Notes: generated by a model not told the origin, from the sequence alone. Shown: positions 6,537 through 19,929, numbered from the stretch's first letter. The stretch: 33,424 nucleotides of DNA from JBBSEZ01 sp038239195 (GCA_038239195.1 JBBSEZ010000048.1:1-33424); one strand, 5' to 3'. A program made the numbers and translations.

Positions 6537-7339
6537 GGCCCACCGCCTCCAGGGGCGAACTTGTGCGTTGAGTGCGCCGGCGCGCCCTCGCAAGGTAGCG
6601 CGCCCTCGCAAGGCTCGATGAGACCACCTCTCCGCATCGTTGTCAAGGCGGTGCTCGTCCCGTTCCTCCCTTCGCCGTTGTCCCTTCTCTCCCGCCCCCA
6701 TCGGGAAGCACGACGTTGGTGCCAGGTCGTCGTGCGCTGCGCTTGTCGCTCAACTTGCTCTCCTAACGACGTACGCGCTGCGGGTAGCCTTCTTGATGGT
6801 GGGGGCGCTCCCTTTGCGCGTCCCGCCCTTTCCTCCTCAAGGCTTCACCCATGAGCCTCTTCGCCTTCGTGGCCTCCCCCTGTACTGCCCCCTCCCCGAG
6901 GGGCCGGCCCGGTGCCACCGGCCGCGACAGCACGGGCCACTTCACGAAAGGGCGGCTGGGTGGTTCGCGCAACCGGCCCGGTCGGGGCACGGCCTCGCTG
7001 CGCGCGGCGGTCGCCCTGGCGCCACTCCTCGCCCTCCTGGCCATGCCGGAGCGCGACGACAAGGGGGCGGGGCGCCTGCCGGAGGAGCGCCAGGACCGTC
7101 ACCAAACGGCTGTGTTTCCGGAGCTTGACGGACAGTCAGCGACAGCACGCGTGAGGCGCGGGCGGAGGGCCTGCCCCACGACAGACCGGTTGGAAAGCCG
7201 GTCCCACGAAGGGCCCGCGCGCCGTCACCCAACGGCCGCGAATCGGTCGGGTGGCGGACAGTCAGCGACAGCCCAAGGCGGGCTGGGGCGGCCTGCGGTC
7301 AGCCGTTCCCCTCTCTCGCGAAGGCCACTTTCGCCCCCC
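6537..7339. other. Non-coding or degenerate stretch of about 800 bases
   Basis: No convincing gene. It contains a tandem 15-mer (cgcgccctcgcaagg at 6581-6595 and 6599-6613), an imperfect direct repeat pair (7096-7148 and 7222-7274), and a near-palindrome at 7184-7203 (gaccgg(t/c)tt arms). On the plus strand at about 6920-6985 the frame reads RDSTGHFTKGRLGGSRNRPG, which resembles the opening of DUF5681 proteins, but the rest of that domain is not found. Other open frames are Arg/Pro/Gly-rich and look like GC-driven noise. It is probably a mixture of repeats and a decayed gene. Confidence 0.6.
7096..7274 (+). repeat. Imperfect direct repeat, period 126
   Basis: Two copies of about 53 bases at 7096-7148 and 7222-7274. 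Both start ccgtcacc(a/c)aacggc and both end with ggacagtcagcgacagc, while the centres differ. Between them lies the near-palindrome 7184-7203. They sit downstream of acnA (minus strand) and have no coding interpretation. Confidence 0.6.
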
Positions 7340-11623
<4,284 letters not shown>

Positions 11624-11705
11624 GGTCGGTCCCCTGAGGCGAAGGCGCGGCCGCGGTCTCTCCCTGGCGCTATTGTGGGGCCGGAGGGCGAGAACGGCAA
11701 TTCGC

Positions 11706-12413
11706 TCAAGGCAAATAGGCGTCGGCGGCTGCCTGGCGATAGGTCGCCTCCAGATCGACCGGGATGGCGAGCTCGGCCCCGAGCGGCAGCGGCATGGTCG
11801 GGAGGGGGGCGCCGACGGCGAGGGGGCGCCGCCAGATTTCGAGCCGCCGCCCGCCCTCCGCGGCTGGCCCGCCCACGCGGTAGCTGATAGCCAGCGGCGC
11901 GGGACAGCTCGGCTGCTGGATTTGCAACTCGACCGCCAGCGCGTCCGCGAAGGAGAACGTCAACGGCCGGCGGTGGACGTCGACCAGGAGGAGATGTGCT
12001 CCCTCTTGAAAGTAGCCGAGATAGCGGGCCAGGTAGAAGGAACGGGAACTGGGCCGGTCCTTGTTGCGCGGCGAGATCAGCTCGACCGCCGCCACCATTC
12101 GGCCGTGCGCGGTGACGTAAACGGCCGTTTGCGGGTCGAGCGTGAGGGTGGCGACCTCGTCGTCGGGCTCGGGAAGCGACGGGTCGGCGTTCGCTGGCAG
12201 GGGGCCGGGCTCGGGCGGGGGCTCGGGCAACCACTGGCGCACGGCCACGTCGGGGCGCTCCTCGGGGGCGCCAACGGCCAAGGCGGGGGTGGTGCCAATG
12301 TAGGCGCGGTAACCGTCGGGCAGGCGCGGCTTCACGTAGCGCAGCAACTCGACGATCCAGATGTTGTGAACGCCGTCCCATCCACCCAGTTCGGCCCAAT
12401 TGTGCAGCGGCAT
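11706..12413 (-). CDS. DUF4058 family protein
   Basis: A 235-residue DUF4058 protein of unknown function. Family marks are the MPLHNWAELGGWDGVHNIWI opening, LPDGYRAYIGTTPAL, a central strand pair VAAVELISPRNKDR, the LLLVDVH segment, and a C-terminal LEATYRQAAADAYL helix. The central VELISPxNK resembles the conserved core of restriction-endonuclease-like (Uma2-type) folds, so a nuclease-derived fold is possible but unproven. ATG at 12413 follows a strong aaggaggttgtc site, which rules out the longer upstream frame. It is divergent from the phosphatase gene, with 164 bases between starts. Confidence 0.85.
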   Translation of the reverse strand: MPLHNWAELGGWDGVHNIWIVELLRYVKPRLPDGYRAYIGTTPALAVGAPEERPDVAVRQWLPEPPPEPGPLPANADPSLPEPDDEVATLTLDPQTAVYVTAHGRMVAAVELISPRNKDRPSSRSFYLARYLGYFQEGAHLLLVDVHRRPLTFSFADALAVELQIQQPSCPAPLAISYRVGGPAAEGGRRLEIWRRPLAVGAPLPTMPLPLGAELAIPVDLEATYRQAAADAYLP

Positions 12414-12577
12414 GACAACCTCCTTCTGAAAGGGAGATTGTAACGAAGGCGAGCAATGAACGCCATCGAAGCAGCGGCGGCGCTTTCCTCTGGAGGCACA
12501 ACGCCCCTCCGGGTAGGATGCGCACCCAGCGGCGCCATTCACGCCCCGGCCATCGGCGAGAGGGGGGAAGCGAGGCC

Positions 12578-13507
12578 GTGTCGGTACAAGTCATCTGTCC
12601 GCACTGTCGCACCGGCTGTCACGTTGCCTTCGAGCACCTCGGCGGCCCGGTCCGCTGTCCGCACTGCAAGGCCGGCTTCACCGTGCGCGCCCCCGCGCCC
12701 CCGCCGTCCCCCAACCTGGGCCCGCTGCGGCTGGAGACCGGCAGCGCCACCTCGCCGGGTCGGGCGCGCGAGCGCAACGAGGACAGCCTGCTCGTGCAGC
12801 ACCTCGTCTGGACCAACCTCGACGACCGGCAGGAACTGGCCCTGCTGGTTGTCGCCGACGGCATGGGCGGTTATTCGGCGGGCGAGCGCGCCAGCGAGCT
12901 GGTAGTGCGCACCGTTGGCGCCGCCCTGGCCCCTGTCCTTGCAGGCGCCCTGAGCGGGGAGATCAAGGGGCTTGCCGCCGTGCCGCCGGACGTCCTCGAC
13001 GACGCCCTGCGCGATGCCAACCGCGTTGTCTACGAACAGGCCCGCGTCGATCCCGCCTGTCAGGGCATGGGCGCCACCGTGGCGGCGGTGCTGATCTGGA
13101 ACGGGCAGTTGCTCGTCAGTCACGTCGGCGACGCCCGCGTGTACCACCAGCACGACGGCGAGCTGGCGCAGGTCACCCGCGACCAGACGCTCGTGGTGCG
13201 CATGGTCGAGCTCGGCCAGCTCACCGAGCGACAGGCGCTGACGCACCCCCTGCGCAACGAGGTCACGCAGGCGGTCGGCAAACACCCCGACCTGGCGCCC
13301 GCGCGCTCCCGGCTCCAGCTCGGCCGCGGCGACTGGCTGATCGTCGCCTGCGACGGGCTGCACGCCCACGTCGATCTCCCGGCGGCGCAGCAGGCCATCG
13401 CCCGCGCGGCCCCCTCCGCCGCCCACGTCGCGCAGGCCCTGGTGGGCCTCGCCAACGAGGGCGGGGGGAGCGACAACATCACCGTCATCGCCGTGCGCTG
13501 GGCGTGA
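12578..13507 (+). CDS. PP2C-type serine/threonine phosphatase with N-terminal zinc ribbon
   Basis: A 309-residue protein. Residues 5-35 form a zinc ribbon with CPHC (Cys7, Cys10) and CPHC (Cys27, Cys30), the MJ0042-like type common in planctomycete signalling proteins. Residues about 50-308 are a PPM phosphatase: RNED (66-69), DGMGG (94-98), SHVGDARVYH, VACDG (Asp259) and SDNITVIAVRW (Asp299). These are the metal-binding aspartates of the family. It would dephosphorylate Ser/Thr phosphoproteins, opposing Hanks-type kinases, though none is nearby. The start is GTG 12578 behind a purine-rich aggggggaagcgagg; the 20 codons upstream are not domain-like. No membrane segment is present, so it is cytoplasmic. 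Confidence 0.92.
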   Translation: MSVQVICPHCRTGCHVAFEHLGGPVRCPHCKAGFTVRAPAPPPSPNLGPLRLETGSATSPGRARERNEDSLLVQHLVWTNLDDRQELALLVVADGMGGYSAGERASELVVRTVGAALAPVLAGALSGEIKGLAAVPPDVLDDALRDANRVVYEQARVDPACQGMGATVAAVLIWNGQLLVSHVGDARVYHQHDGELAQVTRDQTLVVRMVELGQLTERQALTHPLRNEVTQAVGKHPDLAPARSRLQLGRGDWLIVACDGLHAHVDLPAAQQAIARAAPSAAHVAQALVGLANEGGGSDNITVIAVRWA

Positions 13508-13515
13508 CCCGGCGC

Positions 13516-14031
13516 CTACCTCGCCAGCGAGGTCACCGCTCCAACAAGGACGACAAGGAGCGACAGCAGGAACAGGGCGGACTTGGTCGCCGTGAAGACC
13601 GCCGCCGCCCAGGCGAGGCGCGACGGCTGGCCGTCGTACCACCACGCCAGATGGGCCGTGGTCGCGTTCTCCAGCAGGTCGGCGGCGCTCCCGGCCAGCG
13701 GGACAAGGGCCAGCCAGCGACCCTGCGCCGCCGGGTAGAGGTGAACGACGAACGCAAGGAACAGAAAGCCGTAGACGAACGGAAACACCAGGTCGAGAGT
13801 CAACTGGGTGATGGCGTAGAGGCGCCGGCCATGCTCGCCGATTTGCTCGAACAGGTTTTGCGCGTCGTCGGGCGTGTACCAGAGACGCACGTCGAGGACC
13901 TGGGCCTCGGGGCCCAGCCTCTGCTTGCGCCAGTCGAAGCCCCGCTCGCCCAGCAGAAAGAGGAGAAAGAGGATCGCCAACCGCGGCCAGGTGGCGAGGG
14001 CCATCAGTTTGAAGTACGCCTCTTTCGACAC
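13516..14031 (-). CDS. Four-helix integral membrane protein, unknown function
   Basis: A 171-residue protein with about four hydrophobic stretches by eye: residues 10-27 (LATWPRLAILFLLFLLG), 74-97 (TQLTLDLVFPFVYGFLFLAF), 106-125 and 143-168. Between helices 1 and 2 is a soluble loop ending YTPDDAQNLFEQIGEHGRRL. The combination of YxPEDAxxLFExxGExGRRLY and QLTLDLxFPxxYG is a pattern I associate with a conserved bacterial hypothetical family; its role is unknown. It converges with the phosphatase gene, 8 bases apart. Nothing about it is truncated. Confidence 0.8.
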   Translation of the reverse strand: MSKEAYFKLMALATWPRLAILFLLFLLGERGFDWRKQRLGPEAQVLDVRLWYTPDDAQNLFEQIGEHGRRLYAITQLTLDLVFPFVYGFLFLAFVVHLYPAAQGRWLALVPLAGSAADLLENATTAHLAWWYDGQPSRLAWAAAVFTATKSALFLLSLLVVLVGAVTSLAR

Positions 14032-14091
14032 GACGGCCTCCGCGAGAAGGGGAAAGGGCTTCCTTCTCAGCAGGATACGGCCCGGCGAGCT

Positions 14092-14117
14092 CGTAGGACA
14101 GGCGGGCCTGTCCTACG
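14092..14117. repeat. 12-bp inverted repeat at gene end
   Basis: Arms 14092-14103 and 14106-14117 are exact reverse complements with a 2-base centre. The outer eight bases (cgtaggac and gtcctacg) equal those of the 793-852 palindrome. On the minus strand its start contains the TAG stop of the DUF1501 gene (14115-14113). It may be a transcription stop or a dispersed palindrome. Confidence 0.85.
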
Positions 14118-15546
14118 CCAGCAGTTCCGGGAGGACGCGCCCGTGAACGTCGGTCAGGCGCCGGTCGATGCCGTTGTGGCGGAACGTCAGCCTTTCGTGG
14201 TCGATGCCCAGCAGGTGCAAGATCGTCGCGTGCAGGTCGTAGCAGTACGTCGGCTTGCTGGCCACGCGGAACGACCACTCGTCGCTCGCCCCATACGTCG
14301 TCCCGCCCTTGACGCCGCCGCCGGCGAGCCAGGAGGTGAATGCGAAGGGGTTGTGGTCGCGGCCCTTGCTGCCCTGGCCGCACGGCATGCGGCCGAACTC
14401 CGTCGTCCACAATACGAGGGTGTCGTCGAGCAGGCCGCGCGCTTTCAGGTCCTTGAGCAGCGCCGCCGCGGGCCGGTCGAGGCTGGTGCCCATCTCGCCG
14501 TGGTCGCGCAAAATGTCCTCGTGCGAGTCCCAGTTGCGGCGGGGGAAGCCGTTGTCGGCCCCGCTCCAGAGCTGGACGAAGCGCACCCCGCGTTCGAGCA
14601 GCCGGCGCGCGATCAGGCAGTTGCGGCCGAAGTCCTCGGTGATCTTCTGGTCCAGCCCGTACAGGCGCCGCGTCGCGGCCGTCTCCTTCGTGAGGTCGAG
14701 CACCTCGGGGGCGCTGAGCTGGAGGCGGGCGGCCATCTCGTAGGAGGCGATGCGCGCGTCGAGCCGGCTGTCGCCAAGGCGCGCGGCGCGATGCCCGCCG
14801 TTGAGTTTGCCCAGAAGCGCCAGCCCGTCGGCCTCGCTGGCGCGGGTGACGCCTTCGCCCTGAGGAGGAAAGAGGTCGTGAATGGGGTTGCGCGTCCCGG
14901 GGCGCATCATCGTCCCCTGATGGGCGGCGGGGAGAAAACCTGCCCCCCAGTTGGCGGGGCCGTTGGGGGCGAACCCGCGCGAATCGGGCAGGACCACGAA
15001 CGTTGGCAGGTTGCGATCGAGGGCGCCGAGCCCGTAGCTGATCCAGGCGCCCATGCTGGGGAAGCCGGGCAGCACGAACCCGGTGGCCTGCATGAAGGTG
15101 GCGGGGCCGTGGACGTTCGACTTCGTCACCATCGAATGGATGAAGGCCATGTCGTCCACGCAAGTAGCCAGTTGCGGCAGCAGGTCGCTGACCCACTTCC
15201 CGCAGCGCCCGTGTCGCCGCCATTTCCAGGGCGCCTTCATGCAGGCGCCCGGCGCGCTCTGGAACAGCTCGACCTTGCCGCCGGGGTCGAACTTCTGGCC
15301 GTGGCGCTTGATGAGCTCGGGCTTGTAGTCGAAGGTATCGACCTGGCTGGCCGCCCCCGACATGAACAGTTGCACGACGCGCTTCGCTTTCGCGCGGTGG
15401 TGCAGCCCGCCGTTGAGGTCGCCGCGCACGGGAGGCCCCGCCGCCAGCAGGCCGTCGGTGCCGAGCAGGTACGACAGGGCGATCCCGCCCAGCCCGCCGC
15501 CGGCGTGCCAGAGGAGCTCGCGCCGATCCAGGGAAGTCTGCGTCAT
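14113..15546 (-). CDS. DUF1501 family protein (exported, sulfatase-like fold)
   Basis: A 477-residue DUF1501 protein, typical of planctomycetes and encoded next to PSCyt1/DUF1549/DUF1553 proteins. The N-terminus DRRELLWHAGGGLGGIALSY is a twin-arginine-like export signal. Family marks are RVVQLFMSGAASQVDTFDYK, FDPGGKVELFQSAPGAC, LWSGADNGFPRRNWDSHEDI, LWTTEFGRMPCGQGSKGRDH and LHATILHLLGIDHERLTFRH. The family has an alkaline-phosphatase/sulfatase-like fold, but its substrate is not established. It lies 33 bases after the PSCyt1 gene, the same operon. Its stop codon is part of the palindrome 14092-14117. Confidence 0.93.
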   Translation of the reverse strand: MTQTSLDRRELLWHAGGGLGGIALSYLLGTDGLLAAGPPVRGDLNGGLHHRAKAKRVVQLFMSGAASQVDTFDYKPELIKRHGQKFDPGGKVELFQSAPGACMKAPWKWRRHGRCGKWVSDLLPQLATCVDDMAFIHSMVTKSNVHGPATFMQATGFVLPGFPSMGAWISYGLGALDRNLPTFVVLPDSRGFAPNGPANWGAGFLPAAHQGTMMRPGTRNPIHDLFPPQGEGVTRASEADGLALLGKLNGGHRAARLGDSRLDARIASYEMAARLQLSAPEVLDLTKETAATRRLYGLDQKITEDFGRNCLIARRLLERGVRFVQLWSGADNGFPRRNWDSHEDILRDHGEMGTSLDRPAAALLKDLKARGLLDDTLVLWTTEFGRMPCGQGSKGRDHNPFAFTSWLAGGGVKGGTTYGASDEWSFRVASKPTYCYDLHATILHLLGIDHERLTFRHNGIDRRLTDVHGRVLPELLA

Positions 15547-15579
15547 GGCCGGTCCCCCGACAGGTTGCGTGGAGCAGGG

Positions 15580-18567
15580 TCAGTCGATGAACAGGAACTC
15601 GTTGGTGTTGAACAGCACCCGGCAGGCGTTGGCCAGGCCGTGCTTCTTCGCATAGGCGACGACGGCGGCGCGCTCCCCTGCGTCGGGCGGCCGGCCGAAC
15701 GCCAGGCGGTAGGCCAGCTCGACCTGGGCCTCGGCCTCGCCGCTGGCCTGCGTCAGGCGCTCGGCGAAGTGAGCGCCCTGGCGCACCATGAACGGGTTGT
15801 TGAGCAGGGCCAGCGCTTGCAGGGCGGTCAACGTCGCGTTGCGTACCGGCACGTTCAGGTTGGGGTCGGCGCAGTCGAGGCTGTCGAGGAACGGGCTGGG
15901 CACCGAGCGCACCGTGAAGCGATAGACCGTCCGCCGGTAGGTGGCGGGGTCGTGGGCCTTTTTGAGATCGCTGTAGTCGTAGACCGGGGAGTGGTCGTCC
16001 TTGAAGCGGAACATCTCGAACCCGGGCCCGCCCATCGTGCGATCGAGCTTTCCGCTGACGGCCAGCACCACGTCGCGCACGGACTCGGCGTCGAGGCGCC
16101 GGCGGTTCATCCGCCACAGATAGCGATTGTCGCCGTCGATCTTGGCGCCGGCCTCGTTGTGCTTCGACGACTGCCGATAGGCCGCGCTGCGCACGATGAG
16201 CCGATGCAGTTCCTTGAGCGATCCACCCCCGTCGCGGAATTCGATGGCCAGGAAGTCCAGGAGCTCGGGGTGCGTGGGCAAGGAGCCATTGCGGCCGAAG
16301 TCGTTGGGCGTGTCCACGAGGCCGCGCCCGAAGTGATAGTGCCAGGCGCGGTTGACGATCGATCTCCAGGTGAGGGCGTTTTTCGGGTCGGCGATCCACT
16401 TCGCCAGGGCGGCGCGGCGCAGGCCCTCGTCGCCGGGGCGGGCGAGCGCGAACTCGGGCGACGGGCCCGTCACGCACGCCAGGCCGCCCGGCGTCACCAG
16501 CCCGCGCGGCGACTCGACGTTGCCGCGGTGCAGCAGGGAGATCGGCCGGGGCGGGCGCGGCACCACGGCATACGCTTGGGCACTGCTGGCAAGGGCGGCG
16601 AAACGGCGCTCGAGACCGGCGAGGCGGTCGGCCGTGCGCGTCAGGTCGGCGCGCACCTCCGGGGCCAGCAAGGCGTGGGCGAGGTCGGCACGGGCGCGGG
16701 CCGTTTTGGCGATCGCCTCGCGCAGCTCGTCGCGCTGGCGCACTGTGGCGGCGATCTTCGCGTCCGTGGTGTCGGGCAGGCGTGCCCGGCTGCCGAAGCC
16801 GTCCACGAGGTGCCGGCGGGACCAGCGGCCCGCCTCGATCGAATCGAGCGCGGTGACGCCCGCGCCGCGGGAGACGTTGCGGCCGTCGGACAAGACCTCC
16901 ATCTCGGCGAGGGCGAAGACGTAATCGTTGGTGCGCTTCCACAGGCGCGTCGCCGTCACGCGGACGTGGCGGGCCTTTTGCCCCTTCGCGGAGATGCGAT
17001 GGGGATTGTCTCCCGGGCTCGTCAGGTCGGCGCCGGTGTGGTCGGCGAGAAGGCGCGGGGCGCGGAACGTGGGCTCGTCGGCGGCCTCGACGCGGAAGCG
17101 CGCCGGGAAGCCGAACCCGGGCGAGTCGGGGAAGTCGGTTGGCCGGGCGGGGACGAGGCGCACCTCGTCGAGCGGCCGAACCTGGCCGAGGTCGATCTGC
17201 ACCCATTTGACCATGTCGGGGCGCGGCGAGATGCCGCTGTGGTAGCCGTTGGTCGGGCTCGGCGCCCCCGGAGGGAAAGGAGGGAGGGCCGCGAGCCGGG
17301 CCCGCTGCGCCGTCAACTCGGCGTCGAGCCTGGCGAGGCGCGGATGGCGCACGGCGGCGACTTTCTTGCGCAATCCTTCTCGGTGGGCGAGCAGCGCCGC
17401 GCGTTCGGCCTCCAGAGTGGCGCGGGCGGTGCGGTCGGCGAAGGGTCGATTGCCGCGCTCGACGCCGGCGAAGACGGCCTGGAGGCGGTAGTAGTCTTTT
17501 TGCGGGATCGGGTCGAACTTGTGATCGTGGCAGCGCGCGCAGCCGACCGTCAGGCTCATGAACGTCGAGAGAGTGCTGGACACCATGTCGTCGCGGTCGA
17601 GGACGCGGGTCTTCTCCTTGTCGAGCGTGCCCTCGCGCAGTTCGACCTGGCCAACAAAGTCCCACGGCCCCGCCACGACGAAGCCGGTCGCGATCGTGCC
17701 CTCTGGATCATCCGGGTAGAGGACGTCGCCGGCGATCTGCTCCTCGATGAATCGCCCATAAGGCTTGTTCTTGTTGAAGGAGCGAAGGACGTAATCGCGA
17801 TAGTGCCAGGCAAAGTCGCGGCGCTTGTCCTTGTCGTAGCCGTGCGTGTCGCCGTAGTGGGCGACGTCGAGCCAGTGCCTGCCCCAGCGCTCCCCGTAAG
17901 CGGGCGAGGCCAGCAATCGATCGACGAGCCTCTCGTAGGCGTCGGGGCGCTTGTCGTTGACGAAGGCCTCGACCTCGCTGGGCGCCGGTGGCAGGCCGTG
18001 CAGGTCGAGCGTCACCCGGCGCACGAGCGTGCGCCGATCGACCTCGGGGGACGGGGACAGGCCCTTGCTCTCCAGCGCAGCGAGGACGAAGGCGTCGAGG
18101 GGCGTCCGCACCCAGGCCTTGTTGCGGACGGCGGGGACGGGGGGCCGCGCCAGGGGGCGCAGCGACCACCAGCGCTCCTCGACGGGCGCCGGCCCCGTCG
18201 CCTTGAGCGCGACGCCGGCGGGCCAGGGGGCGCCGGCATCGACCCAGCGCGTCAGGTCGTCGAGCTCGCGGGCGTCGAGCTTGTCGCCGGCGCGCGGCAT
18301 GCGCGCCTTCGGGCCGCGAACCATCTGAAGCAGGAGGCTTTTGCCCGTAGCGCCCGCTACGAAAGCGGGCCCGCTGTCGCCGCCGCGCAGGGCGGCGGCG
18401 CGCGTGCTGAGGTCGAGCCCGCCGCGCTTTTTCGCATTGTCGTGGCAGGCGAGGCAGCGCTTCTCCAGCAACGGCGCGATGCGGTCGGCGAAGGCGTCGG
18501 CGTGGGCGGAGGGCGTCGATCCGACCAGACAGGCCAGTGCGAGAGGCGTGACGCAGGAGAGGCGCAT
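15580..18567 (-). CDS. PSCyt1/DUF1549/DUF1553 cytochrome-type exported protein with discoidin-like domain
   Basis: A 995-residue planctomycete cytochrome-type protein. Residues 1-23 are a signal peptide ending SAHA. PSCyt1 follows, with heme motif CLACH (38-42) and a probable axial Met90 in ARMP. DUF1549 spans about 150-350 (LDAFVLAALESKGL; RRVTLDLHGLPPAPSEVEAF; ERWGRHWLDVAHYGDTHGYD). A discoidin/F5-8C-like module spans about 460-600 (MVKWVQIDLGQVRPLDEVRL), inserted before DUF1553, which spans about 690-960 (NRAWHYHFGRGLVDTPNDFG; ALALLNNPFMVRQGAHFAER). Such proteins are thought to work in the periplasm on complex polysaccharides with DUF1501 partners, which is inference from family context. 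It is first gene of the two-gene operon. Confidence 0.93.
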   Translation of the reverse strand: MRLSCVTPLALACLVGSTPSAHADAFADRIAPLLEKRCLACHDNAKKRGGLDLSTRAAALRGGDSGPAFVAGATGKSLLLQMVRGPKARMPRAGDKLDARELDDLTRWVDAGAPWPAGVALKATGPAPVEERWWSLRPLARPPVPAVRNKAWVRTPLDAFVLAALESKGLSPSPEVDRRTLVRRVTLDLHGLPPAPSEVEAFVNDKRPDAYERLVDRLLASPAYGERWGRHWLDVAHYGDTHGYDKDKRRDFAWHYRDYVLRSFNKNKPYGRFIEEQIAGDVLYPDDPEGTIATGFVVAGPWDFVGQVELREGTLDKEKTRVLDRDDMVSSTLSTFMSLTVGCARCHDHKFDPIPQKDYYRLQAVFAGVERGNRPFADRTARATLEAERAALLAHREGLRKKVAAVRHPRLARLDAELTAQRARLAALPPFPPGAPSPTNGYHSGISPRPDMVKWVQIDLGQVRPLDEVRLVPARPTDFPDSPGFGFPARFRVEAADEPTFRAPRLLADHTGADLTSPGDNPHRISAKGQKARHVRVTATRLWKRTNDYVFALAEMEVLSDGRNVSRGAGVTALDSIEAGRWSRRHLVDGFGSRARLPDTTDAKIAATVRQRDELREAIAKTARARADLAHALLAPEVRADLTRTADRLAGLERRFAALASSAQAYAVVPRPPRPISLLHRGNVESPRGLVTPGGLACVTGPSPEFALARPGDEGLRRAALAKWIADPKNALTWRSIVNRAWHYHFGRGLVDTPNDFGRNGSLPTHPELLDFLAIEFRDGGGSLKELHRLIVRSAAYRQSSKHNEAGAKIDGDNRYLWRMNRRRLDAESVRDVVLAVSGKLDRTMGGPGFEMFRFKDDHSPVYDYSDLKKAHDPATYRRTVYRFTVRSVPSPFLDSLDCADPNLNVPVRNATLTALQALALLNNPFMVRQGAHFAERLTQASGEAEAQVELAYRLAFGRPPDAGERAAVVAYAKKHGLANACRVLFNTNEFLFID

Positions 18568-18669
18568 GTCGGCGTCCTCGGAGGGCGCTCAAGTGGTCTG
18601 ACCAGTTGAAATCATAAGCGGCAGATGGACCTTGTCAAGGGCCGAGAGAAAAAGGGGCCGCTTGGGATG

Positions 18670-18687
18670 GGCCTGCCTGGGCAGGCC
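18670..18687 (-). terminator. Hairpin directly after the enolase-family gene
   Basis: An 8-bp perfect stem (ggcctgcc / ggcaggcc) with a 2-base loop begins two bases after the stop codon at 18689. It is followed on the minus strand by ggcccctttttctc about 20 bases further on. The distance to the T tract is too long for a strict intrinsic terminator, so function is only probable. The remainder of 18568-18688 holds no gene. Confidence 0.4.
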
Positions 18688-18688
18688 G

Positions 18689-19855
18689 TCACAGCCTCGA
18701 CTCGGTGCCGACGGTCACGCGCTGCACCGCGGGCTCGTCGAGCTCGATGCCCAGGCCCGGCCCCGGCAGGGCCCGAGCCCAACCGCCCCAGCGGAACGTG
18801 AGGTCGCGCGTCCCGAGTGCCTCGCGCACCAGGTGCCGGTCGTACGACCCCTCCAGGAAACGCAGCCCGCCCACGCTGGCGGCGAAGTGGCGCCCCGCCG
18901 CCGACAGGACTGCCGTCTCGCCGATCTGACAGCCGAGCTGGCAACTCAGCCCGTGTGCCTTTGCCAGTTGCGCCAGCCGCAGCGACACGATAAAGCCCCC
19001 GCACTTCGACAGCCGCAGGTTGAACAGGTCGCACGTCCCCGCCGCGATCGCGCGCTTCCCGTCCACCAGGCTGCACAGCGACTCATCCAGCATCAGGGGC
19101 ACGCGCACCTCTTTGCGCACCTCGGCAAGCGTTCCGACCTTGGCGTGCTCCACCGGCTGCTCGACGGCCGACAGCCCGAACGGCTCCAGTTCGCGGATGC
19201 GCTGGACCACCTCGTCCGGCGCCCAGGCCTCGTTGGCGTCGATGCGCAGGCCGACCCGCGTGCCGACGCTCTTGCGAATGCCGCGCAGCCGGGCCACGTC
19301 GTCGTGCCCGGCGATGCCCACCTTCACCTTGACCTCGCGGAAGCCGTAGAGGCGCATCGCCCAGCCCGCCAGGCGCGCCTTGAGGCCGCGCGCCGACGTG
19401 ATCGCCCCGCTGTAGCGCACCCAGGGCTGGGGCGAATAGAGGTCGGGGGCCAGCAGGCGCGTGACGGCGCTGACGGGCTCGCCGAAGCGCCGGCCATAGG
19501 CGTCGAGCAGGGCCAGCTCGACGGCGCAGCGCGCGGCGTTGCCCTGGCAGTTGCGGTCGTCGCCGGGCACGGGGGCGAGCCGCAGCCGTTCGGCCAGCGC
19601 CACCGCCTGGGCGAAGTCGGCGCACGGCTCGAGTTGGGCCTTCAGCTCGCTGCGCTCGAGTAGGGCGAGGACGGACGCGACGGTCTCGCCGGTGACGTAA
19701 TCGCGCGGCACCCCCTCGCCGTGGCCGACTGTCCCGTCTTCGAGCACGCAGCGCACCAGGACGTTGTCGGTGTCGGAGCGCACGTGCGAGGCGTGACGGA
19801 TGGGCTTGCGCAGCGGGATGCGGACGTGGTGGGCGGTTAGCTCGACGATCTTCAC
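18689..19855 (-). CDS. Enolase-superfamily muconate cycloisomerase/dipeptide epimerase-type enzyme
   Basis: A 388-residue enolase-superfamily enzyme of the muconate-lactonizing subgroup, which abstracts a proton alpha to a carboxylate. Catalytic residues are visible: KVK (Lys176, Lys178), metal ligands Asp206 (RIDANEAW), Glu232 (VEQP) and Asp257 (LDES), and Lys284 (RLSKCGG) on the opposite face. Lysines on both sides fit dipeptide epimerase or o-succinylbenzoate synthase/N-acylamino acid racemase activity; substrate cannot be read from sequence. The start is GTG 19855 (VKIVELTAHHVRIPLRKPIR) with ggagaag upstream. It stands alone, with no menaquinone or peptidoglycan genes around it. Confidence 0.9.
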   Translation of the reverse strand: MKIVELTAHHVRIPLRKPIRHASHVRSDTDNVLVRCVLEDGTVGHGEGVPRDYVTGETVASVLALLERSELKAQLEPCADFAQAVALAERLRLAPVPGDDRNCQGNAARCAVELALLDAYGRRFGEPVSAVTRLLAPDLYSPQPWVRYSGAITSARGLKARLAGWAMRLYGFREVKVKVGIAGHDDVARLRGIRKSVGTRVGLRIDANEAWAPDEVVQRIRELEPFGLSAVEQPVEHAKVGTLAEVRKEVRVPLMLDESLCSLVDGKRAIAAGTCDLFNLRLSKCGGFIVSLRLAQLAKAHGLSCQLGCQIGETAVLSAAGRHFAASVGGLRFLEGSYDRHLVREALGTRDLTFRWGGWARALPGPGLGIELDEPAVQRVTVGTESRL

Positions 19856-19929
19856 CTTCTTCTCCGAACGGGGCTGGAGCGCGAGGTGGGCAAGAAGGGT
19901 TCTTATCCCGTCTTGCCCCTTCGGACAAT

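Noticed and set aside
12539..17665. A 1700-codon minus-strand frame overlapping the phosphatase and DUF1501 genes
   Set aside because: It is in a different frame from the real minus-strand genes, is Arg/Pro-rich and has no motif; stop codons are simply rare at this GC content.
18352..18370. A 7-bp-stem palindrome inside the PSCyt1 gene
   Set aside because: The encoded SGPAFVAG segment is normal for the family at this place, so it need not be an inserted repeat.
13504..18609. A very long open frame on the plus strand antisense to the membrane, DUF1501 and PSCyt1 genes
   Set aside because: It is a by-product of high GC content; the opposite strand carries clear protein families, and this frame is Arg/Ala/Gly-rich without any domain.
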